Source: Acidobacteriota bacterium (GTDB lineage Bacteria > Acidobacteriota > Terriglobia > Terriglobales > Acidobacteriaceae). Taken from it: 5,131 nucleotides of DNA. Location of the stretch: contig JAJZDO010000440.1 of the NCBI GenBank assembly GCA_021805955.1, forward strand, positions 1 through 5,131, written 5' to 3'. Under the pieces are notes generated by a model, which made no database searches, was not told the DNA's origin, and saw only the letters and a list, made by a program, of their open reading frames with translations. Of the stretch, positions 1-4,673 are shown piece after piece. The position numbers were made by a program, and so were the translations under genes. The first letter of the stretch is position 1; each line of letters starts with the position of its first letter.

Positions 1-252
1 CCGCTTGCCGACGTGGGCGCGACCGCAGGCGGTGGAGGGCTGCTGAGCGAAGCGGGGGCCGTGCTTTCGGCTGCCCCAACCGCATTGAAAACCGCGGGTG
101 CATTGGCGGCGGCGGCGGGCGCTGCGGGTGCAGGCTCTGCTGGGCAATCATTCGCGCTTGCGCCAATCACAGTAACCGGCAAAAAGCCAAGTTCTTTGTG
201 GATGATCCTGTTACTCGCCGGCGCGGCCGGTGTGACTGCATGGGTGGCCTGA
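1..252 (+). CDS. Gly/Ala-rich protein with C-terminal membrane segment (5' partial)
   Basis: The reading frame is open from the first base, so the gene almost certainly begins upstream; a GTG at 13 is the first possible internal start, but nothing supports it as the true one. The visible 83 residues are very rich in Ala and Gly (about residues 8-50), followed by a short polar stretch with the motif ITVTGKKP and a hydrophobic segment over the last 18 or so residues (LWMILLLAGAAG), which reads as a C-terminal transmembrane anchor. Its stop codon directly abuts the ATG of the next gene, so the two are surely co-transcribed. The Ala/Gly-rich part may itself be membrane-associated. I do not recognise the family. 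Given its neighbours, a membrane-associated virion protein is the most likely role, by inference only. Confidence 0.6.
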   Translation, partial: PLADVGATAGGGGLLSEAGAVLSAAPTALKTAGALAAAAGAAGAGSAGQSFALAPITVTGKKPSSLWMILLLAGAAGVTAWVA

Positions 253-1074
253 ATGATTACTGCTAAGCCCTTTGCCATCGCCGGGGGATCTTCTCCCGCC
301 GGCGGAGCCACCTATAACCTGGTAGGCTCGAAATTTTCTCTCTTGGCGGCGAGCGAACCGCTCAACATCAAGCTGTTCGTCAAGACCCAGCAGGTGGCCG
401 ATCTGCAGGGATTCATCGCGGGATTAGAGGCCGGGCCATTCTGTCCGCCGTTTACCAAGATCCAGATGGAGACTCAGAGCGGCAACGTAGGCAACGCCAT
501 CATCGGCGTGGGTGATGAGGACATCGCCTACAATCCGATGGCGGGCACGTTGACGTTCAGTAATCCGGCGGTATCCGCCGCCGCGCAATCGCTGGCGACG
601 AATACGAACCCGTTGACGAGCGCACAAGCAGGCAATTATTTTTCTGTCGCTGCCGTGGTGCCGGCGGTTTCGGCGGCATTCGGTTTTTTGCAAATAGGCA
701 ACAATGGTTACGCGAATGGAAAACGGGCGACGATTACAGGGATTCGGCTAACCAATCCCAATGCTGTGGCGCTCTCGTTCACCATCGCCACGTTGGGGAG
801 TAACTATATCCCGACGACTAATCCGTTGCCGAATAACATGCTAGCCGGTGGATCGGGATCCTTTTTCATCTGCGGTGTGGGAGCGGCTGCCTCCTTTGGA
901 GGCGTGCAGCATTTATTGAAAAATCCAACGGTGGAAGCGAATAGTACGCTTGACGTGCAACTGGATGCGCCGATTGTGTTGCCGGTGGGCGTCGTACAGA
1001 GCCTGGAAATCATCGCGCAAACTCTCGATATTCCATTCACAGTAGAAGTATTGTGGACTGAGGACGCGGGCTAA
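253..1074 (+). CDS. Predicted two-domain beta-rich virion protein (capsid or spike candidate)
   Basis: This 273-residue protein has no signal peptide and no clear membrane helix. It is dominated by alternating short hydrophobic strands, Gly/Asn/Pro turns and few charges, as in viral jelly-roll proteins. It divides into two halves. The first (about 20-105) includes PFTKIQMET, IIGVGDEDIAY and AGTLTFSNP. The second (about 130-270) includes ATITGIRLTNPNAVALSF and ends with VEANSTLDVQLDAPIVL and FTVEVLWTED. Its length and apparent tandem beta-barrel layout would fit a double jelly-roll capsid protein (PM2 P2 is of similar length), but a spike or minor virion protein is equally possible and I recognise no sequence signature. 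The start is the ATG directly after the preceding stop, with a weak GGGTGG ahead. It sits immediately upstream of the transglycosylase gene, which supports a virion role. Confidence 0.6.
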   Translation: MITAKPFAIAGGSSPAGGATYNLVGSKFSLLAASEPLNIKLFVKTQQVADLQGFIAGLEAGPFCPPFTKIQMETQSGNVGNAIIGVGDEDIAYNPMAGTLTFSNPAVSAAAQSLATNTNPLTSAQAGNYFSVAAVVPAVSAAFGFLQIGNNGYANGKRATITGIRLTNPNAVALSFTIATLGSNYIPTTNPLPNNMLAGGSGSFFICGVGAAASFGGVQHLLKNPTVEANSTLDVQLDAPIVLPVGVVQSLEIIAQTLDIPFTVEVLWTEDAG

Positions 1075-1076
1075 GT

Positions 1077-1646
1077 GTGCAACGGAAAACACTCTTTGAG
1101 CTGGTAATTTTAGGCGCATTGGGCGCGCTCGGAATCGTGATCATGAAAAATTCACAATCCATCAACGACACTTTATCGGGAGTCTTTGCCGGAAGTTATC
1201 ACTGGCCGCCGGAGTCTGCGCCTTATCAGTCACTGGTCGAAAGCAGCGCGTCGGCGAATGGCGTGCCGGTCGCACTCATGGCGGCGGAAATCACCCAGGA
1301 ATCCGCCTGGAATCCTTCCGCCTATAACTCCAGCAGCGGCGCCAGTGGGATCGCTCAATTCGAGCCAGCCACCGCGGCCGGGCTGGGGGTCGATCCGATG
1401 GATCCCAACAGTGCCATCCCGGGCATGGCGAATTATCTCGCTCAATTGAACGGCAGTCTTTCAGCGCGTGGATATCCACAATGGAGCTATACGCTTGCGG
1501 CCTATGATTGGGGCATCGGCAATGTCGAACGCGCACTCACTGACCAGGTGCCTCCATCGAGCTGGCCCAACGAGACCCGGAATTACGTGCGCATCATCAC
1601 ATCGGCCTCCGGTGTGGATACGGCCACCGCGCAGTTGTTCGCATGA
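1077..1646 (+). CDS. Membrane-anchored lytic transglycosylase (SLT fold)
   Basis: A peptidoglycan lytic transglycosylase cleaves the MurNAc-GlcNAc bond to leave 1,6-anhydro ends. The 189-residue product starts with a hydrophobic segment at about residues 7-23, which I read as a membrane anchor. The SLT domain spans about 45-155. QESAWNP carries the expected catalytic Glu at position 75, GASGIAQFEPATA (88-100) is the GxxGxxQ-type core motif, and AAYDWGIGN (141-149) matches the family's AAYNxG block. The start is GTG, with GAGGA about 12 bases ahead, three bases after the previous stop. An ATG at 1144 would remove the membrane segment and is less likely. Position next to a virion-like protein, together with the anchor, suggests a virion-associated enzyme that opens the cell wall during DNA entry, as P7 does in PRD1. 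A lysis role with the downstream holin is also possible. No other cell-wall hydrolase is visible in the window. Confidence 0.88.
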   Translation: MQRKTLFELVILGALGALGIVIMKNSQSINDTLSGVFAGSYHWPPESAPYQSLVESSASANGVPVALMAAEITQESAWNPSAYNSSSGASGIAQFEPATAAGLGVDPMDPNSAIPGMANYLAQLNGSLSARGYPQWSYTLAAYDWGIGNVERALTDQVPPSSWPNETRNYVRIITSASGVDTATAQLFA

Positions 1647-1942
1647 AATGGCTGCTGCTATTGGCCGCCGGCGCCGCACTCTTCTGGTGGCTGGATAAGT
1701 TCGCCAGCCAGGGCGGAGGATCTCCCGTAACCTTGCCGATTGCTTCTTCCGGCGCCCCGGCGGGGGCCGTGTACGTGGAAGATCAGACGATTGCCGGCAT
1801 CACCGTACACGTGTACGAATCTCCCCAGGGATTTTATCTGATCGCGCCGTTTGCCGGCGCAACGCGCACCATCGGACCGCTCTCGAACCTCGACATGACG
1901 CGGTTAATCCAACTGCAGCAAAGCCTGGGGACCGGCGGATGA
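1643..1942 (+). CDS. Small membrane-anchored or secreted protein, unknown function
   Basis: This 99-residue protein opens with a strongly hydrophobic segment (about residues 3-17, LLLLAAGAALFWW) after a Met-Lys start, so it is either an N-terminally anchored membrane protein or carries an uncleaved signal. The remainder is beta-prone: GAVYVEDQTIAGITVHVYES (41-60), then GFYLIAPF, ending in a short helix rich in Leu and Gln (LIQLQQSL). The start ATG overlaps the stop of the transglycosylase gene (ATGA), which indicates translational coupling. The family is not recognised. Small one-pass membrane proteins next to virion genes are typical of phages with an internal lipid membrane, so a minor virion membrane protein is my inference. 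Confidence 0.65.
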   Translation: MKWLLLLAAGAALFWWLDKFASQGGGSPVTLPIASSGAPAGAVYVEDQTIAGITVHVYESPQGFYLIAPFAGATRTIGPLSNLDMTRLIQLQQSLGTGG

Positions 1943-2310
1943 TCCTGGGCGACCGCCACCAGGGCGACAGCATCGACTTTACCGGTCTCGCGATGCTCAC
2001 CGGGATCGCTGTGCTGATTTTTCTCGGTTATGAACTCTACAAGCATGCCTCGTTGTTCAATCCGTTGTCACAGAAAAACGCCGCCAACCAGGGCTTTAAC
2101 GCGCTCTATCAAAATCTGACTGGCAGCACGGGCACGCTGGGCAGTGATCTCTCAGGGTTGTTGAATCCTCCAACGGTGCCGGTCAATCAAACCCCCTCGA
2201 CGGCTCTTTGTTACGCGCGGAATGCGAGCGGAGCATTGCTCTATGACAGCAACGGCAATATCGAACAGGTGCCATGCTCTCAGAATCCGCCTGGGTATCA
2301 AACGCCGTGA
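1939..2310 (+). CDS. Single-pass membrane protein with two C-terminal cysteines, unknown function
   Basis: The 123-residue product has one clear transmembrane segment at about residues 14-33 (FTGLAMLTGIAVLIFLGY), preceded by a short polar N-terminus. A Gln/Asn/Ser/Thr/Gly-rich tail follows, with a Pro-rich linker at 76-86 (NPPTVPVNQTP). Two cysteines at 91 and 113 bracket YDSNGN and could form a disulfide if the tail lies outside the cytoplasm. The start ATG overlaps the previous stop (ATGA), and its own stop overlaps the preferred GTG start of the holin gene (GTGA). An internal ATG at 1993 would delete the polar N-terminus. I do not recognise the family; a minor virion membrane protein or a lysis accessory protein fits the context. 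Confidence 0.62.
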   Translation: MILGDRHQGDSIDFTGLAMLTGIAVLIFLGYELYKHASLFNPLSQKNAANQGFNALYQNLTGSTGTLGSDLSGLLNPPTVPVNQTPSTALCYARNASGALLYDSNGNIEQVPCSQNPPGYQTP

Positions 2311-2828
2311 ACTGGAATGACCTCAAGGGAGATCTCTCGCGCGTCGCGCCATTCCTGGGCGCAGCACTCGACTGTGCCGGACCGGTCGGCATGCTCGCCG
2401 GCGGTCTGCTGCAGGCAGCAACCGGCGCGCAAAGCCCGGATGAAGCACGCACCATTTTGGCAGCTCGGGATCCTCAAATGCTCGAACGGATCCGCCTCGC
2501 GGAGATTCAAAACCATGATGCGATCCAGAAAGCGCTGATCGAGAACGCCAATCTGCAGGCCGCAGCCAATACTGCCATGGCTTCCCATCCCTGGCTGATC
2601 GGCTGGCGGGCGATGCTGGGCTATGCGTGCGCGCTCGCCGTCACCTGGCAATTATTCTTGTTGCCAATCGTGGAATTCACGCTTAGCAGCGTGCATCTGC
2701 AAGTGCAGGTTCCGGTGTTCCCATTCAGGATGTTGCTTTCCCTGTTGTTGACATTATTGGGCGCTGCCGGTTGGCATGTGGCCGATGGTGTCCTGAGTCG
2801 AAAACCCGGCATATCCAGGTCAGGGTAG
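2307..2828 (+). CDS. 3TM-type phage holin
   Basis: The protein matches the general pattern of the 3TM holin family of phages and gene-transfer agents (the GTA_holin_3TM type). Such proteins permeabilise the inner membrane so that wall-degrading enzymes reach the periplasm. In the 173-residue form there is a hydrophobic N-terminal region (about 13-40), a charged helical stretch (56-92, MLERIRLAEIQNHDAIQKAL), then the signature HPWLIGWRAMLGYACALAV with a membrane segment at about 103-122 and a last one at about 141-157 (MLLSLLLTLLGAAGW). I chose GTG at 2307 because it gives a GTGA overlap with the preceding stop and an N-terminus (NWNDLKGDLSRVAPFLG) like those I recall for the family. An ATG at 2274 would add 11 residues and overlap the previous gene by 37 bases. 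A terminator-like hairpin follows. Confidence 0.8.
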   Translation: MNWNDLKGDLSRVAPFLGAALDCAGPVGMLAGGLLQAATGAQSPDEARTILAARDPQMLERIRLAEIQNHDAIQKALIENANLQAAANTAMASHPWLIGWRAMLGYACALAVTWQLFLLPIVEFTLSSVHLQVQVPVFPFRMLLSLLLTLLGAAGWHVADGVLSRKPGISRSG

Positions 2829-2842
2829 GGGCCTGATCGCGT

Positions 2843-2872
2843 CGCCTGGGCCATTCCAGGCGGTCGTTTTTT
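2843..2872 (+). terminator. Rho-independent terminator-like hairpin after the holin gene
   Basis: A perfect 7-bp stem, CGCCTGG (2843-2849) with CCAGGCG (2856-2862), closes a 6-base loop. After a 4-base gap (GTCG) comes a run of six T (2867-2872). The gap between stem and T run is longer than ideal, although two G-U pairs could extend the stem. It lies 15 bases after the holin stop and before the ribosome-binding site of the next gene. It therefore probably ends, or weakens, transcription of the late block on the + strand. Confidence 0.6.
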
Positions 2873-2890
2873 CAAAGGATCCGCCTGAAT

Positions 2891-3340
2891 ATGAAAAAAG
2901 AAGTGTTTGCGCCCTGGATCGTTCAGGCCGTCATCGGAGTCTTCGCCGCCGGCGTCGGGTCTTACGTTGCGCTGCGGGTGATGCAGAATAATATCCATTG
3001 GATCGAACAGATCCAACAGAATCATGAGCTGCGCATCGAGAGCCTGGAGTTGCGCGCTTGGAGATCCAAAACTGCGGCATCAGGGCTTGGGAAACGCCAA
3101 CTGCTGGGGCACCAGGCGCTCGCGCTTAAATTGGGCCAGGAGCTGCCGTTCAAACTCCCAAGCCTGGATCTGCCCGCAGGTCCATTCCACGCCCTCCGGG
3201 GTCACCAGACGGCCAGCGTGGAGCTTCCAGCCTTGCCAGGCGGGGCTGATCATGCCCAGATCCCCATCCAGCCTCAGGCGAAGCGCAAGATCCGGCACGG
3301 GCGGGATCCTCCGGCGCCGGCACCAACGTCGCGCTGGTAA
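2891..3340 (+). CDS. Small TM/coiled-coil phage protein with doubtful C-terminal extension
   Basis: The first 57 or so residues look genuine. After MKKEVFAPW comes a membrane segment (about 8-29, IVQAVIGVFAAGVGSYVAL), then an amphipathic, charged stretch (33-56, including HWIEQIQQNHELRIESLELR) that resembles a short coiled coil. AAAGGA lies 11 bases upstream of the ATG. Small proteins with this TM-plus-coil plan often accompany phage holins, so an accessory lysis protein is plausible. From about residue 58 the frame lies antisense to the leftward regulator genes, and its composition (many Ala, Pro, Gly, His) looks like a shadow. A -1 shift near 3055 would instead read RLEIQNCGIRAWETP and stop at 3129, extending the coil naturally. 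Either the gene has a frameshift or its C-terminus is non-conserved read-through. Confidence applies to the N-terminal part. Confidence 0.5.
   Translation: MKKEVFAPWIVQAVIGVFAAGVGSYVALRVMQNNIHWIEQIQQNHELRIESLELRAWRSKTAASGLGKRQLLGHQALALKLGQELPFKLPSLDLPAGPFHALRGHQTASVELPALPGGADHAQIPIQPQAKRKIRHGRDPPAPAPTSRW
3080..3298 (-). CDS. DUF3653-like small phage protein
   Basis: The 72-residue leftward frame carries the pattern AWQGWKLHAGRLVTPEG (residues 20-36). I associate this with DUF3653-type small phage proteins, which sit in regulatory regions of phages such as the filamentous Xanthomonas ones; the assignment is from memory of the WxGW...L.TPEG pattern. The tail (EFERQLLAQFKRERL) is a charged helix. 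It starts at GTG with GGAGG nine bases upstream, a convincing ribosome-binding site. The frame is open further upstream to about 3343, so it could also be the C-terminal part of a longer protein joined by a one-base shift to the HTH-like ORF that begins at 3422. The role is unknown, but position beside a divergent promoter region suggests regulation. Confidence 0.6.
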   Translation of the reverse strand: MPDLALRLRLDGDLGMISPAWQGWKLHAGRLVTPEGVEWTCGQIQAWEFERQLLAQFKRERLVPQQLAFPKP

Positions 3341-3422
3341 CGCCTAAAACTTGCGCCAGATGATTTAAAAAATCCCGTGTACGGGGAAGTTTGGGGGATT
3401 CATCAATAGTTTTAGTTTTCAT
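3150..3422 (-). CDS. Short helix-turn-helix-like leftward ORF, possible repressor N-terminus
   Basis: The start is well supported: ATG at 3422 with GGAGG eight bases upstream. Residues 14-34 (RTRDFLNHLAQVLGVTSATLV) resemble the end of a Cro/C1-type helix-turn-helix domain (LAxxLGVxxxxL), although the domain would be incomplete. After about residue 38 the sequence turns into Gly/Pro/Arg-rich, low-plausibility protein precisely where the DUF3653-like frame becomes convincing. So the true product is either a short protein whose tail overlaps the next gene, or the first part of one roughly 110-residue regulator interrupted by a one-base frame change between about 3300 and 3340. A repressor of the divergent operon is the likely job, by position. 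Confidence 0.5.
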   Translation of the reverse strand: MKTKTIDESPKLPRTRDFLNHLAQVLGVTSATLVPAPEDPARAGSCASPEAGWGSGHDQPRLARLEAPRWPSGDPGGRGMDLRADPGLGV

Positions 3423-3451
3423 TTCGGGTTCCTCCGCTGACTGGACGCGTG

Positions 3452-3480
3452 TTTGTATCAAATTCCAGCTCTATATTCAA
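3452..3480 (-). promoter_or_regulatory. Candidate leftward sigma70-type promoter for the regulator genes
   Basis: Read on the minus strand, TTGAAT (3480-3475) is followed after 17 bases by TACAAA (3457-3452). TG one base upstream of the -10 gives an extended -10 element. Each hexamer matches four of six consensus positions. It lies about 30 bases upstream of the leftward ATG at 3422, leaving room for the GGAGG site. Confidence 0.4.
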
Positions 3481-3494
3481 GGGCTTGCGTCATG

Positions 3495-3521
3495 TTGACA
3501 TTCGCACTCGCATGATATTAA
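3495..3521 (+). promoter_or_regulatory. Candidate rightward promoter for the early operon
   Basis: A perfect -35 hexamer TTGACA (3495-3500) is followed by TATTAA (3516-3521) after 15 bases; the alternative TTAACT (3518-3523) has the ideal 17-base spacing but matches less well. It lies about 100 bases upstream of the first gene of the rightward operon. The first part of the leader between them is very GC-rich (about 3528-3547) and may fold. Confidence 0.4.
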
Positions 3522-3528
3522 CTATGCG
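3509..3528. promoter_or_regulatory. Candidate operator palindrome over the rightward -10 region
   Basis: CGCAT (3509-3513) and ATGCG (3524-3528) form an inverted repeat around a 10-base centre containing the putative -10 element. A phage repressor bound here would block the rightward early promoter, and the HTH-like leftward gene is the obvious candidate. A second weak inverted pair, TCATG/CATGA (3490-3494 and 3511-3515), flanks the -35. Half-sites of five bases arise by chance often, so this is tentative. Confidence 0.3.
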
Positions 3529-3616
3529 GGCGCCGCCGCGCGCCGTGGGTTCTTCTTGGCTGGACCCCCTGTTGACCGCGGAGCCGGCTGGCGCCCTCAC
3601 AGTGAACAGGGAGTCC

Positions 3617-3904
3617 ATGAACATGCAAATCATCATCGGTTCGTTCTATCGCTGCATCGATCCGTCTGCCCCGGTGTTCGACTGCAAAGTCCAGATCACC
3701 CAGCTCGGTTCGGATCCAGAAGATTGTCGCAATAACAAGGTCTGTTTCCGCTGCGATTCCAAAGCGGTACTCACCGGCTGGGCGTTCAGTTGCACGCGTG
3801 AAGATTTTGAGCGGAACTTCATACCCTCAGACAATTCACTGCTTTCCCCGTCAGTCCAGGCATCCAATTATCGAGCCGAACGCGTGAGAGGGGATGCCCC
3901 ATGA
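3617..3904 (+). CDS. Cys-rich small protein, first gene of the early operon
   Basis: The product is 95 residues from ATG 3617, or 93 from ATG 3623. GGGAG at 3610-3614 is very close to the first ATG and better spaced to the second. The frame is open back to a GTG at 3449, but that start would lie upstream of the candidate promoter and the extra sequence is not convincing. The protein holds six cysteines (13, 23, 37, 43, 46, 59), including one CxxC (VCFRCD), within short beta-like segments: IIIGSFYRCID, FDCKVQITQLG, VCFRCD and LTGWAFSC. It ends the ordered part with a charged EDFERNFIP. This could be a small beta-barrel or a metal-binding fold, but I do not recognise it. Its stop overlaps the next start (ATGA). 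Confidence 0.6.
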   Translation: MNMQIIIGSFYRCIDPSAPVFDCKVQITQLGSDPEDCRNNKVCFRCDSKAVLTGWAFSCTREDFERNFIPSDNSLLSPSVQASNYRAERVRGDAP

Positions 3905-4509
3905 GCTGTAAGCCCAGTGAGATAGCCGTCCTTTTCGCGCGGCGCGATTCTATCTATAAGACTTTGCCGATGGTCGATGTTTGGGACATTGATCGTGATG
4001 CGCGGGGCTGGCCTGGCGGGATGCCGGTAATATCTCATCCACCATGTCGAGGATGGGGAAGCCTGCGCAAATTTTCCCACGCCGATGCCGAAGAACTAGC
4101 ATTGGCTTCGTTCGCTGTAGAGCAAGTAAGGAAATTCGGTGGTGTGCTTGAGCACCCCAGAGCATCCAAAATATGGTCATCCGCGCATCTGGCTTCACGG
4201 AATGAAGAGCCCGATTCATATGGTGGTTGGATTTTGCCAATTGTGCAAAATTGGTGGGGCCACCGTGCCGAAAAAGAAACCTACTTATACATCGTTGGTT
4301 GCCGGCCTTGCGATATTCCCTTAATTCCTCTTTCCTTAGCTTATGCCAGCCATTTTGTTGTTTCCTGCAGCAAACGCCGCAATGGCAAACGATTGAGGAA
4401 AGGCGACTGGGGTTGGCGACCAGAAATCTCTAAAGCAGAGCGTGAGCATACACCCCTGAGCCTGGCAATCTGGTTGGTCGAATTAGCCCAGAAATGTGTG
4501 CAGCCATGA
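3901..4509 (+). CDS. Conserved phage protein with cytosine-C5-methyltransferase-like PPC and Glu motifs
   Basis: This 202-residue protein resembles an uncharacterised phage family I know only by pattern. VDVWDIDRDARGWPGG (25-40) is followed by PVISHPPCRGWG (42-53), GGVLEHPRAS (80-89), WWGHRAEKETYLYIVGC (118-134) and REHTP (181-185). Pro-Pro-Cys at 47-49 and Glu at 84 in VLEHP resemble motifs IV (PC) and VI (ENV) of cytosine-C5 methyltransferases. Their 35-residue spacing is close to that in HhaI (Cys81-Glu119, from memory). The AdoMet-binding FxGxG motif I is not visible and the protein is short for a full enzyme, so catalysis is uncertain. ATG follows a strong AGGGGA site at six bases and overlaps the upstream stop. 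Its own stop overlaps the start of the next small gene. A role in DNA modification or nucleotide recognition is inference. Confidence 0.7.
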   Translation: MSCKPSEIAVLFARRDSIYKTLPMVDVWDIDRDARGWPGGMPVISHPPCRGWGSLRKFSHADAEELALASFAVEQVRKFGGVLEHPRASKIWSSAHLASRNEEPDSYGGWILPIVQNWWGHRAEKETYLYIVGCRPCDIPLIPLSLAYASHFVVSCSKRRNGKRLRKGDWGWRPEISKAEREHTPLSLAIWLVELAQKCVQP

Positions 4510-4673
4510 TGCCATCCGTCTTGTGGATTTTTGTCTGTCTCGTAGCGCTGTTCGCGTTAATACCCATCCTGGTGGGGGTCGGGGTGTTGGCCATTATTCT
4601 CTTTTGCTGGTCGACTCGACTTTGTGTCTCGTTCACGCCGACGGAACGGTATCGGAAATCGAGGCGCGCATGA
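4506..4673 (+). CDS. 55-aa membrane protein, translationally coupled
   Basis: This is a short gene of 55 codons plus stop. Its start ATGATG overlaps the previous stop, and its TGA overlaps the ATG of the replication initiator (ATGA), so it sits in the overlap chain. The protein is strongly hydrophobic from about residue 5 to 35 (LWIFVCLVALFALIPIL, then VGVLAIILFCW). This is either one long membrane segment or two separated by the Pro at 20. It ends with a basic tail (RYRKSRRA), which by the positive-inside rule should face the cytoplasm. No ribosome-binding site is obvious, so translation probably depends on coupling. Function is unknown; the exact fit between two overlapping junctions is the main evidence that it is real. 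Confidence 0.6.
   Translation: MMPSVLWIFVCLVALFALIPILVGVGVLAIILFCWSTRLCVSFTPTERYRKSRRA

Noticed and set aside
424..693. 89-codon minus-strand ORF rich in Arg and His
   Set aside because: Shadow of the 273-aa beta protein; the composition is typical of an antisense frame.
2274..2306. ATG at 2274 as the holin start
   Set aside because: It overlaps the previous gene by 37 bases with only a weak ribosome site; GTG at 2307 gives the GTGA overlap and a family-like N-terminus. It remains possible.
2298..2651. 117-codon minus-strand ORF
   Set aside because: It lies wholly antisense to the well-supported holin gene and shows no domain or plausible secondary-structure pattern.
3505..3532. Partial likeness to a XerCD dif/attP site
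   Set aside because: About 7 of 11 positions match the XerC arm and only about 5 of 11 the XerD arm, by eye; too weak, and the small dyad is more simply an operator.
3572..3600. Second rightward promoter at TTGACC
   Set aside because: No acceptable -10 hexamer 16-18 bases downstream; that stretch is GC-rich.
3449..3616. N-terminal extension of the Cys-rich gene to a GTG at 3449
   Set aside because: The start would lie upstream of the candidate rightward promoter, lacks a ribosome site, and the extra 56 residues look non-coding.
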